The notes below the pieces were generated by a model. The model was not told where the DNA came from, searched no databases, and saw nothing but the letters and a program-made list of their open reading frames with translations. DNA of 64,000 bases. It comes from Stromatinia cepivora (taxonomy: Eukaryota > Ascomycota > Leotiomycetes > Helotiales > Sclerotiniaceae). The stretch lies in assembly GCA_014898415.1 (NCBI GenBank), contig RCTD01000020.1, forward strand, positions 310,001 through 374,000, given 5' to 3'. This document shows, in pieces, positions 13,138 through 25,541 of this stretch; the stretch's first letter is position 1; each line of letters begins with the position of its first letter. Made by a program: the position numbers and the translations under genes.

Positions 13138-16100
13138 ATTGTCGCATAACGAAACGAAGTCCTAATATATGTGCCTCTCGCTGTGTCGAATGATCTTTAA
13201 GAACTTTTGGGTGGCTAATGGGGGTGATGTGCAATTTTTTCTAAAAAATCTTGGATAGCAATTTGCTGGGCCTCACATTTTTGTTCCGTCTACGAAGTAA
13301 ACACAACGAGGATATTGTAACTGAGTGAAGATGAAAGAACTCTGAAGAAGTTACTCTCACACTAGCCGCATTCATTAAATGCGCTGCGAATATACATTAG
13401 TATCTATTCTGCGCAGCGCAATTCTATCCCCAACCGCAGCCAGTTAAGCAATTAGATTTCATTATTGCCCACGAGCCAGAGTGGGGGTATGGGGTGAGTC
13501 GCTTTGTTTTTATCACAGACGAGGCACAAAAACACCTCATGTTTTTGTGAGTTTACCTTCATTGAACGTATGCCTAAGAGAAAAAATTGTCTCCCTTTAC
13601 CTACCTCACACTCTAGCCGTAAAATGATATTATTTATAGTGCTGCAAGTCTACAGATTCTGAATGGACAACCTGTAGTGTCTAATTGAGCCAAAGATCAT
13701 GGAATATGATATATGGACTCAAATACATGAGTAAGTTAATCTGAAAAATTGGGAACACGGAAAGATAAACACTGCTGATAGGGGAAATCCATCTAAGGAG
13801 ACATGTTCGGTACTCAAAAAATTGAGCTGATCTCGAGAGTCGTCTAAACGAATGGATGGCTTAAATCAGCAGCGGTCGGAACCTCATGATATAATGTCAG
13901 GAGACCATTTGGGACCTGATTGAGAGAACATAAAGCGTTAAAACATAGTATTATCGGAAATAATAAAGGTTCTGAAATAGAACTCCGATTAGCATAAGCC
14001 ACAGATGGTTAGGCGAATGCTAGTGGGGGACTCGATGACTAAGCATTTTGATCTGAATAAAGAACAAGGGAACTGAAGCCCTAGAATATTTAAGCTGGAA
14101 GAAATGGAGAAAAGATTGCGGATATGAGGCTATTGCCTAGTCCTATAAATTCGTTTTCAACGATCGGAATATTTACCACCCGAGCCAGGCTATAGTTTCT
14201 GTCTGTAAAATAAGCTATGCTTCGTTCCCTTATGTTACTGGCGCCTAAAAATTATAATTCCCTTTCTATTGAGCTATTTAAAGTGCCACTTCTCCGAATA
14301 TGCATTTCTAGACCACAGGTATTTCTGGAAGCGGAGTTCTTAAATGTGGTTTTAATCCAAAGGAACCAATTTGGATCATAATTACAACCAAGCAGTAAGC
14401 ATAGCTTTCTCCTCGTCCGTTTCATTTGAAGTCATTTTTCACACGCAATAGACTAGTTGAATTGCATGTTTTTGCCACCCTTGCAAATTTAATTGCATAA
14501 ACTTAAACCATACCTCATATTCACGTAGCAAGTCCTGGAGAATGTTTGCTCAATCTTAGTTCCCCTAATGCAAGCGCCCGCTTTACTTCTAGCTAGATGG
14601 ACTACAACATTTGGACCCTCAGGAAGCGGTGAAGATAGATTTTTTATATATTGGTATAGAGACTAATTTTGTTCCAAAGTATGCTTAGATCCTTTTTGGC
14701 AATTATTTAGATTCAAAGGAAGGCGACACTTCCAATCTTTTAATATATAGAAGCTTTAATTATCAAAGTACTGGGCTGGCCCAGCAGAAATAAACCAAAT
14801 TCATAGAAAATAAACGTGACATTGACACCTAGTATCTAGTATATCATCATGAGAGAAACGCAGGTTCCAGAGCATGCTCATACATTGATTCAAATCCCCT
14901 TATGTTCTTAAAATCGGAATCATATCATTCCCTACATACATGACAGAAGGAACAGTAAGTAACCAGTTTACCTCGGAATAGAATTCAATAAATAATAGAA
15001 TCTTGTTGGATATTAAGCAAATACCATCTACCTAGATCATCACCGCAGATATTGAGTTTCTAGACTTCCTTAAGCATTCGGCTTGGTAAATCCTATTGAC
15101 CAGGGCGGAGAATTTTTTCTGTGCCTGGAGGAGCGCAAATGTTGAAGCATATCCGTCCGAGGGATTTGAAAATGTGATTATGCCTTTGATGATAGCTCCC
15201 CCGCCTTTGTTTTTGCTATATACAAGTAGCTCCTCCCACCTGACACATTTGGAGCCAATCATTATTAACTTCAAGGCTACACTCAAGAAAAGCTATACAT
15301 TGCGGGGAGAACCCTCGTTGATAGCCTCTTGATATCTTGAGTAGCTCTTATATCAATCAATCCAACAACGGCAGATTCAAGCGTTTAGACGTTGGCGGGG
15401 AAGTGAGGCTGATCTATATCGTGACTTTTTTATGCTAAAAAACCGTGTATGATTGGTATGATTGCGTTTGAAAACGGTAATAATGTACATTTCATTAGGA
15501 CTATATTCTAGAAGGCCGAAATCATCCACGAACTGTGTAGCAGAAAATACAGAGCACTGCGTATGATGCCACTGATTTTGGACTCGAGTAAAGTCTTATG
15601 CGGGTCTAATCGACCAAACAAACTTGTTTAGAGAAGAGAAGCAATCTTTTAGGACAAAGACTAGCTCTATTCTTCCAGATCAAGTAGCAGGTTAGAGCAG
15701 TTAGCTTAGAGAAAAAGCTTGTTGATAGGAAAAAAAAATTAGTGCATTATATCCTTCATTGGCAAGTTGACACGACACTGCAACGTCTAAAATTAAGTTC
15801 AATATATAAGGTATTGGTTGAAAGAAACTAATCAGAGAGCACCAGATGAACAACAAGACCTCGTTTGACTTGGTAGACATGGAATGAATTACATTGGCCT
15901 AAAGTGCGGGAAGATTCCATGAGGCGGGTATTGTTGGCGGCAGAGCGACAGGAGGCCATTTTTATTCCTATTACTCACCAGGAAAAACTGCCACGTTAGA
16001 ATTTGGCACTGCTGAAGCAAAATCATGACATTCACCCATGTAAATAGTGCTCAAGTAAACTTGTGCAATTGCTTGAAATAGCTAACAACCCACCAGATCA

Positions 16101-17755
16101 TCTAATCCCGTTTATTTTACCCCTTTTGCCTTGCAGCCTTCACCCTATATTTTTGGAATAATCCCATTGTTAAGATATGCCTGCAATCCAACCAAATTGA
16201 TGAGATCCACCACGCGGTGCATTATTCACCAATTTTCTCCTCCACTGTTACTAAAATTATATTTCGCACTTGTACATCATTCGGAAAAAAGGTTCTTCTC
16301 AATGGTATGCATATATATTAGGAATGCAGATGTTAGTTCGTGTAGTTGTTGATATGTATCATGATATTTAGTAGATGCGAAGATACGCGGCAGGTACTTC
16401 TCCATATTTTGGTTGATAATAGAGTGATGAATAGCGAAAAACCTAACCGCATATAAAAGCAAGGCTTGTTATTTAGAAAATTGTCCAAATCATCAAACAC
16501 AGCGGCTGAGATGAGAAAAGGATATTTGACAGAACAAACCTGCAAAAAGTTTTCACTCTTTGGTCTCCAAGTCACCAACAGCAGTTATCACGGTTATGCA
16601 GCGTAAAAGTTGGATCGTCAATTTAAAATTGTAGGGGCTCAAACCCTCACAGACGGAGTAATGGCTTCCCCAGACCCACTTTTCCCCAGATCCCCTAATC
16701 GTGTAAGCTACTGGCTCGGCCAGGGCGAATGTGCTTTGCGATTTTTCGTTAATGACACCGCAGTTTTACGATATATAATTGCCTACAAGTTAACAAAAAA
16801 GTGAATAATGAAGATGTGTTGTATGTATGTGCAACACAGTATCACTAAAGCAAGTTAGTTTTAATGAATAAGTCCAAGTGCTAACACGTGCACTTCGCCT
16901 CAAATGTAAGCTTTCTTCCTGCTATATATGCATTAGAGGATATTTAGTTTCAGCACTTCGGACAACTTTCACGTCTGCGCCTACAGGGCGTACCTAGATT
17001 CGGTAGTTCGCGATTGTTTGCTCATGAATATTCTTAGGTCAACGAGGAATGCAGACTGATTCTGGATGTGTTTGACGAAGAGGGTTTGAGACTGGATAAG
17101 TTTTTAGGTACAAAACAGTATGGACATTTTGAACAAATTACAAACCTATGGCTACCTCTACCAGACAATACTTGGCTGGATAAATCCCCATTGTATGCTA
17201 CATGGAAAACCGGTCTCGACGAGTAGGAATAGATTGCTTATTACTTTGAGTATATCACAAACGAAGAGACATACTACAACCAAGCTAAAAAGTATGACTC
17301 GAAGTCTATTTTATGAAGACACAATATACAGACGCTGGAAGAATGATACTCAGCATAGTATCAAACCCATCATAAGAGCCTGCGTGAAGAAATGGCGTAG
17401 CACATAGGAATACTCCCAACAAGGGTGTGCACCAACAAGTGGTATTCACTCATCTGGTACGTCAGATATATACTACAATAATTCGGAAACCACTTGTACC
17501 AAGATTGGCATACGTTTTGGCGTAGTGGTCTTGGTACTTGATTACAGATAAGTATTTCCCCAATCTACCCAGCCAGCTTTAATGAATCTGCTTACCTTAC
17601 ACTTGGCTTCGGTGTTATAAACCGCGCGATGAAGAGTCCCGTCTCCTAGGAGTCAGGAGGGCCTGTTTCCACCGTTCTCTGAAGCCAATTTAGTACATTA
17701 TCTCACAATTCTTGAGCATCTGCTCGAATTAGATTCATGGTTTAACTCCACGATC

Positions 17756-17772
17756 TCATGGTTCAATCCCAT
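17756..17772 (+). repeat. T-arm/B-box-like element
   Basis: CATGG-TTCAATC-CCATG has a perfect five-pair stem and a canonical TTC loop with the GGTTCAATCCC B-box. No matching acceptor strand was found in the 90 bases upstream, so this is at most a tRNA-derived fragment. Confidence 0.3.
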
Positions 17773-18959
17773 GAATGTCTTCGGACACAAACAAATAGTC
17801 TTTGGAACCACCTCATCTTCTTAAGAAGAGACCTTTTTTTTTCTCACTATTTATCTTCATTCCAATCCTTACATGTTGGAGCGCACCGTGATTGTATCAT
17901 GGCACTGTGTATAAGATTCGAGTAAATATTCTTTGTTGAAGAGGACCCACATGGAGAGTGAGTTTGTCGCGTTTGCTCAGTTGCTCAATTCACTAAGTGT
18001 TAACCCAAGTAAGCTTGAGTAAAATTGGCTGTTTGTCTGCGAACTCCTCAGGTCACTATCATCACCATCTACCTAAGAACAGATACAAGCTTTATCTTCA
18101 TCGAATTACAGTCGATCTTTTCTTTCCAATACCATTGACTTCTGAAAATTTGGGTCTTACCATGCTTGCTGGCTTGATCGAACATCCTCAAATTCTTTAA
18201 TTTACTTGATCTTAGCATATTACTTATTTTAACCCATAAGTTAATTCTGTCGCTCTATTCTCATCTTCATCATCTTCATCATATCCTCCTGCGCAGCTCC
18301 TCCGTCACGCAGCTTATATCACCCTCCAAACCTATCACTCCCAAATCCCCTCCTCACCTCAATTTTTTCACTCTCCACCCTTTGCTTAATGAACCATTCG
18401 CCCTTTTATATCTCTTTATAATAACATTTGAATCAATAAAGTCGCGCAGATCAGAATCAAGACACATAAAATAGGCCAATGTGACCGCAGCTCAGCCAGC
18501 ACTATCGGCACGCTGCTTTTTGTTATTGTGGGAGAGTTGTCCTCCATGACCAGAAAGTTAGTGATGGAACCTGAAATTATTTGTCACATCATAAGTGAAT
18601 CGATCTCTACGACCCACCCTGCAAAAGGCCAAAGTTGCCAAAGGCCATAGGAGTTCGATTATCAAACAACTGAGGAACTTAGGGATGAAGGACAAGTTGG
18701 CGAAAAAGGAGGGATTGAAAATACATTGCTAATAAAGTATGCGATCTTACTACTTGGGTACTCCATTACTGTATCTAGGTTGTGGTTGATTGATAGACAA
18801 AACAGAACTGTGGGGTCATCTAGTGAATTACAGTATATAAAAAAAAAATGCAAAAGAATGCATAAGAAGCGTCCCATGAACGGTTAGCCCACAGAATCAA
18901 TTGTCATTTGTCCTTTACGGACTTCATTTCGTAAATTCCTAGGCAAATATGAAACGGAG

Positions 18960-19030
18960 CATCTTGGTAGGACTTGAACCCACAAGGCGGACAGCTTCTT
19001 GTTTTCCCCGAAACCCACAACACCACATGC
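18960..19030 (-). repeat. Degenerate tRNA-like element
   Basis: On the minus strand GTGGG-TTCAAGT-CCTAC (18967-18983) is followed by CAAGATG, which could pair with CATGTGG about 64 bases upstream at five of seven positions. The overall length is about 71 nt, as in a tRNA. The D-arm and anticodon loop are not canonical. A pseudo-tRNA or SINE head is the most likely reading. Confidence 0.3.
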
Positions 19031-21170
19031 TACCCGTTACATTAGGCCTGCATATGGCGTTTATTTGTTTGTTGAAGGCTCTCGGGGGTTGCAGTATAAC
19101 TACTAGTGGAATTAAGCGAGTTTCGAGCTGCCTGGCTTGGCATTTATGTGGAGCATTTCATAGTTTGTGCTTCTGGATCTTTATTGTCGCGTTTTAGGAG
19201 CCTTAATTGTATCAATTCGTGGTTAGCACTAAAGAAATCCGAACTGAGATAGATTACAATAGCGAACCTTTGAGATTCCCCTCTGTTTGATTTCTTCATG
19301 TGGTTCCATATGAATGCGCTAACATTGAATATTACTGAGGTTGGTATGAAGGCCCAATTAGTCTTCAATATGTTTGTCACATCAGTGATAATGTTGATTT
19401 ATGTTGATCAGTGTACCTTCTACTCATGTTCTCTGTCGATGAATATTAACCATGTCAACTAGGTCTCTACATTCCCAATCAAAGCAGTTCTGTAGCCATG
19501 GTATCAAGATGGCATTGCTAAGTTACTTTAATCAAAACTATGCAGCAGGGAGGCTCCGTCCCCATCCTGCCTTACGTAATCTCACCGTATCTGCAGTTGT
19601 AAGGGACACAATCATCTCCTTCAACCATGCGAAATACATCACATTCACAATAATACAGACTGGATCCAATGTTGAATGATTCTGATATACGAAACACACT
19701 TTGAATTGAGGTCTTTCATCTAGTTCATAGGTACATTAAACCATAAAACAATGCATTGGCGAGGTAGTCATGATACAACTGGGAAGGAAATGCCCATATC
19801 TGAATTTTCCTTTTAAACCCCAAAGCTCTGCGGTGCGATAGATGAAATTGGTGATCGCTGATTTCCACTAGCCAATTCAAGTACCACAACAATCACAGCA
19901 GAATTAACACAAGAATCATTATATCTAATCTCCATCTTAGCTGAAAGCAAGACCCAAAAACATTCCACCAACCTCCTCAATCGTACCAACAGCCTTCTCC
20001 GGAGTTATAGGCTCCATAGCTCTTTCGTATCCATATCCATATATATATCTTCCTCTCCATTTCCCCTCCATATTACCCCGCACATTTGCCGCCCACCTCC
20101 ATCTAACGCATCTCCCACTTCCCCTCCCCCCCACTATACTGTGAAAGAGGTAGGTCGAGATACATGCATCATGATAGTACACTGTGAAGGGGGATAAGAA
20201 CTAGAATTAAATAGATTATATTGTAGAGATTTCAAGTAATAAAACTAATAGAATAAACAATGATTTAAATTGTACACAATTGATATACAAAAAAACTAAT
20301 AGAAGACGATTAATTATTCATAGAAAGAAAAAACGGAGCTCTTTTTTTATATTTAATTACAAGGGATCGTATAACCATATAACTATAAACTAACTACATA
20401 TTAGACCTTGATATCCCAACTCTCTTACAATACTCTCCCCTCTTCTTCTCTCCCCCCTCCCCATCCTTCAATCCAATCCACATAAACTGAAAACTACAAA
20501 AACAATGAACAATAGGATACAATCCTACCCTCGACATTTGATCTGCACACCATTAACCACCCATGTTCAGGATGACATTGTCTCTTGCAGCTTCTACTCA
20601 GTGAGTTTTAATTATCAATGATCTGCAACGATATCAGCGTAAGAATATATGCCCGCCTGGTAGAAGACTCAGATTAAGGATAAAATAAATGGAAAGGATA
20701 AAACGTACTATTCAAGGCCATCTCAGCAGGGAGAAAAACCGTAGCGCGAAGCGTCGCATGATTTCTTGTCTTGAAGGCATGATATGATAGCTGGAGATGA
20801 TCCTAGATTTGCCCGAATGATTATTCTCAATGAAGTGGGATGGGGTTCATTGTGCTGTGATTAGATTGACGAGGTGTGGATGCTGAAATTGATGGTTGGT
20901 GGAGAGTGGGATAAGATATTTATTTACTTATGGATATTCACGCGATATTATGCAATAAATCATTATTAGTGGCCAGATTTGTTTAAGGCCTTACTCTCAT
21001 TTCTTAGTACGGAGAGCATATGAATTTGTGTCCCACATTCAGTATGATAGCAGCAAAGAAATCTTAGAATATTGAGGTATCATGAATCATTAACTATTCA
21101 AATATCAACATTTGTTTGCTCTGACTTTCGAGCCAGACTCAAAAACATAGGAATCTACCTTCCCAACCCA

Positions 21171-23653
21171 TCACAAAGGCGGCGCATTCGGATCCTCCAA
21201 ACACTGATCCACCCTCATGAGCTGCTTCCCCGTTTTCTTCGCAATCTCAATAAACTGCGGCAGATAATCCACCGTCGTCTGATACAAATAATGCATAACC
21301 ACCAGATTCCCCCCCTTATTCACATCACTCTGGAAATTCGTAAGCTGATTTTCAGGCGTGTCACTTAGAGCCCACAACCAATCCTGTACATCAACCGACC
21401 ATTCCACAAATTTCGAACCTGGGATTAAGGCAGCGAGTCGTTGACGAATACGCGCGCCTTCGGTGCCAAAGGGAGGTCTGAAATAGGTGGATGTGTGACC
21501 GGAAAGGGTAGATGAAACGGCGGCGATATCGTTGTTGAGTTCCCAGTCTATGGATGCGAGGGTTGGGAGACCTTCCATTGGTGGATGCGTGTAGGAATGG
21601 TATGCTACTTGGTGACCGAGATTCAACATGTTGGAATAGACTGTTGAGAGGTTGGTGGATGCATCGAGGAGAGCGGCACCCACGGTGAAAAATGTTACGT
21701 GGATACCTGCGGCTGCGACGGCTGAGACGACTTTCTGGGCGAGTTGTGGATCACCGTCGTCAATTGCAAAAGCAAAAGAGTTTGGACGTGTGCAAGAGAA
21801 GATTAGAGGTGCTGTTGGTAGTTTGGATGGGACTAGGAAACCTGATGGGACTGAGTTGACGACTTCAATCTTCGAGATTACGGTATCATCGGATGTGTAG
21901 AAACCTTTGAGTGCAAACCCGACGCTTAGCTTGCGGTCGATTTCAAAGTGAGAGATTGGAACATAGAGGTCGGTCTTTGCTGAGTTGGAGTATCTCGATG
22001 CTTCAACAGAATCCCACGTGAAAGGAAATGGATTAATATTGGGGTTGCAAGTGGGATTATGCTGTTGCAGAGCTATAGTAAACGCATTACTTCCTGTAAA
22101 AGCAATGTGAAGATAACCTCTATCGTTTGGAGTAAAGTCGAGGCATCCATTGGAGATCTGAGTGTACCAGGCAAGGTCAGAATTGCCCTTGGTGTTGATG
22201 GTAAGTTTGTTCCCCGATTGTTTGTAAGTTGTTGTATCATCCCCTCCATGATAGAAGCCGAGATTGTTAGAACCAGCATTGCCAAAAGTATCAATGACAT
22301 AGGCTGAGGGTCCAGTTGTTGCCGGAATGGTCGAAGATGGCTCAATGACTGGAACAGTAGCAGGAACTGGGTAAGCGGTTCCTGTATTTCCACAGTAGAA
22401 AGACATTGGACCAAGAGTAATCGGTTTGCTGATACTAGAAAATAAAAGTGAGATCAAATGATCCGTGTCGAGGCCGGGAAATTTGGAGAAAGGAATGGTA
22501 TAGAACCTTTCAGTTCCGTCAAAAGTCCACCCCAGATCCGCAGACGAGACGTCTATGAGAGTGGGATTACTCGAATCGCATGTCTTCGAAGTTTGCATTT
22601 CAATTCCCAATGTTGTTCCCTTTGCAGCCTTGATAGTCAATCCAATTCCACCATATATATTGGTTGCTTTCAAGCAACCAAACATGGTATACCAGTATGA
22701 AGATCCATCGGCACGAGATGTCAAAGTAACGTGATTGTTAGCGACAATGACTGAAGTGCCGGTGTCTACCCTCCCTGCTACCGGTGCCATGGTACCGTCA
22801 TCGGAAGACGGTTGTAGCATGGCATTGTAGAACAAGAACGTCAAACGAGATTGAGATGCAAAGTCATCAATCAACAAGTTTGTGCAAGCACCAGCTGGAG
22901 CCGAGGCACTGACACTGCTGGTCAGAACTTTCGAGGTAACACTTGGTGTGACTGTGCTCAAAGTGGTAGCAGAGGCAGTTGGAACAGAAACGACCGATGT
23001 TGAAGAGCTACTGGTCACGACAGCACCTTTCGTGGATGTCGTACTCGAAGTTGCGATCGAACTCGATGAACCTCCTGCACCATTCGCGCAAACTAAATTC
23101 GTCTGGCCAATCTCCCACGCACCATTAACACTAAAGGATTCCCATAAAAGTCCCGAAATTGCGTTCAAGTTTGCTCCAGAGAAAGCACTCAACTGCACCG
23201 TAATAGTCTGAGTAAATCCGGTTATCCCGGTAATGGTGGTGTAATAACTTTTATACGTGGTTGCTGTACAAGAACTCATAGTCTGCAGCTCGAGTGTGAA
23301 TGAAGAGCCAGCAGGACCTTTAACTGGAAATGTAATTGCATTATATTGATCTGTTGTTGTTTTCTCACAATTGAAGGTGGTATAAAAGTAACTGTTGGCC
23401 TTGCTGGTGAATGTGACTTTCTTGTTTGTAACATCGGCCTTCAAATTTGTGGTTGTACCGTCGTCTTTTTCGTGTTAAACTCGGTATGACAAACTTGGAG
23501 AAGTCACTTACCACTTGTCCATTGACCAAGAGAATTAGTATTACTCGAGAATTTTGCATAATTATCAATTAACAGATTACTTGAACAAGCGGATCTCACA
23601 ACCGCAGCGTAAGAGATCACTCCCCATACCACACTATCGACCGAGAACTTCAT
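21171..23653 (-). CDS. Secreted polysaccharide deacetylase (NodB/CE4) with three related N-terminal modules
   Basis: Exons 23512-23653 and 21171-23464 (47-nt intron, GTAAGT donor) give 811 aa. Residues 1-22 form a signal peptide. Three similar modules of about 150 residues follow. Each begins with a form of NLLID-x-(Y/F) and contains a (D)DGT/DDTT stretch and paired cysteines. The first two are separated by a Ser/Thr-rich linker. The C-terminal 207 residues are the NodB domain: D616-D617 (IDDGDP, in place of the usual TFDDGP), H670-x3-H674, RPPFG at 710-714, VDVQDW at about 738-743 and catalytic-site H772. All metal and catalytic positions are kept. Such enzymes remove acetyl groups from chitin, chitosan or other N-acetylated polymers at the cell wall. 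The N-terminal modules may bind carbohydrate, which is an inference. Confidence 0.88.
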
Positions 23654-25541
23654 TATTTTTGCTCAACAATACGGACAAATGGATGTCTAGATGCAGACGA
23701 ACACGAAACGAATGAGCTATTCGAAAAAGAAAGGACGTCGACAACGATTGAACGCGTCGAACTACTAATACTCTTATATATGGGAAAGAATAACAAAAGC
23801 TGAAAGGTAATGTGGTATGATACGAGGAAAATATGCAACTACTTAACCCTTTTGCCAACCCGAGTTCTTCGCACGGTCACACGTCAAATTTGCAGCCATT
23901 CTTGGCTTTCATGCAGTATATTTGCAGTGTGCAGAAGTCATCGCTCGGTCCTGGTGATCTTTTTGTCGCCATCATCTTGGGGGTTTTCGCTTCGTAAATT
24001 AAGCTCCAAGTAACCCAAGAAATCAAAAGAAAGCAAATTCCCATCATCATGAGCCAACACATCCCACTCCAACCAAATTGAGTTTGGACTAGCAGTTACC
24101 GCATTCTTGGCATCTCGTATCATGCCTTCCACCCCACATTTTGTATGCTGATCTCTTCGGGTCTAAGCCGCCACAGCGGATTGACGCACAAGGCTAAGAT
24201 TCTTGGTTCAGACATGGGTGAATGAAATGTAAGAAAAAGGGGGTTGCTCGGATGGATGTTAAATTTAGCCTTATTTTACTTTCGTCTGAGCATCAGTGTT
24301 TAACGGTGAAGAGATTTCTAGATACAAGGTCTTATTGTTATTATGGGGGGGCTACTCTATTTAGGGTTAGGTGTGATCGTATATAGAGTGTATGCCTTAT
24401 AAGTTAGGCTCATAATAGCCTGACATCGGACGTTGAAAGGATTATTATTGTAGGTGTGAAGAAGATTATCTTATTATTGAAGCTACAATTCCTAACTATA
24501 AAGACCCACAATCGTACTTGCCATATTGAGCCTAACAACGTACAGTAATCCTGATTCAGGATGATGGAATACTCTTCATGTTCTAGAATTGCGTAAGGTC
24601 AATGAGTGGGATGTCTAGGAGGCTTTAGCTACCTGATTATCGCCCCTAAAATCATTTTTTTTTGGCGAATTGAGTATCAAATACACCCCACGAAATGCTA
24701 ATCGAGGAAAAGGCTTGTTGTACTAAGAACATTCCAACCTCATACGTATCCGATACTTTTATATAAGGACAGAGCTTGCATTTTACTTAAATTGGAGTTG
24801 AATATGAAGTTTATTTTGAGTCTGTATAGGGGGACTATCCATCGATCTACTCACAAAAGAAGCATACGCAAAATAAGCGAATTTACCCCAGATATACTCA
24901 TCCCAGCCTTGAAATCCACCCCATCTCCATCTTTTGCATCCTCATTCTTATCCTCTCCACCTTTCTCTTTCTCGTCCTCCATAATTTCCATGTTGTCAGA
25001 GGCCCTTATCGGCGATTCTTTCTTCCATTTGTGCTAGATATATAATGTGTTTTGTTTAGCCTAATTCATATATTGAAAGGAAATGAACAGATTGAGGTAA
25101 TTGAACAGACGAAGTGATGAAATGATGGTGCATCTGGAGTGATCGACGTCGAACTGACTATACATGGTTATGCTTTTTAGCCTTGAAGGGAGAGTTGTTC
25201 GATGGTTGGTTATACGATGAATAAGGTGTTATATATCTGCTATTACCGTTAAGGTAGGAAGGATGGTGCATAAGGATGTATGAATGAGCATCAACGTGTG
25301 GGATATACCCAACGGTAGATAGTTGTAACCTTTAGTCATTGAAAGAATAATATCTACTGTCTGGGTATATAATAGACAAGCTACTATATGCTCTCGCACC
25401 ACGGCTGGGAAGTATTCAAGGTATACTTCAAGCTCGTATATGCAATCATCAACAGGAATTTCTAAGGAAAATAAGAAAAGCATGCATCAAAGTCTTTTAT
25501 GCGATCTATCCTATATCTTCCTCTGGTAACATCTCCTCGAT
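23654..25541. other. Intergenic region
   Basis: About 1.9 kb upstream of the deacetylase gene and downstream of mcsA. A short acidic minus-strand frame near 24850-24990 (MEIMEDEKEKGGEDK) is too weak to call. 25230-25480 is open on the minus strand but probably 3' UTR of mcsA. No repeats were noted. Confidence 0.55.

Larger units (their letters stand above)
11581..20900. other. Gene-poor region, no supportable gene
   Basis: Over 9 kb without a frame I can assign. Several short stretches look like old coding sequence, for example about 13430-13550 (plus), 15030-15290 (minus) and 17120-17400 (plus), but none is long or recognisable. Three T-arm/B-box-like elements lie at 13105-13121, about 17756-17772 and 18967-18983. 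A short frame at 19937-20182 (minus, ending GTIEEVGGMFLGLAFS) has no support. No terminal repeats, transposase or reverse transcriptase motifs were found by reading. The region may be eroded mobile DNA, but this is inference. Confidence 0.5.

Noticed and set aside
13072..19030. Functional tRNA genes
   Set aside because: Only the T-arm is convincing in each case. D-arm, anticodon arm or acceptor pairing is missing.
21072..23211. Open frames on the plus strand opposite the deacetylase
   Set aside because: They are shadows of the minus-strand exon, with no family motifs, while the minus strand holds a complete NodB domain.
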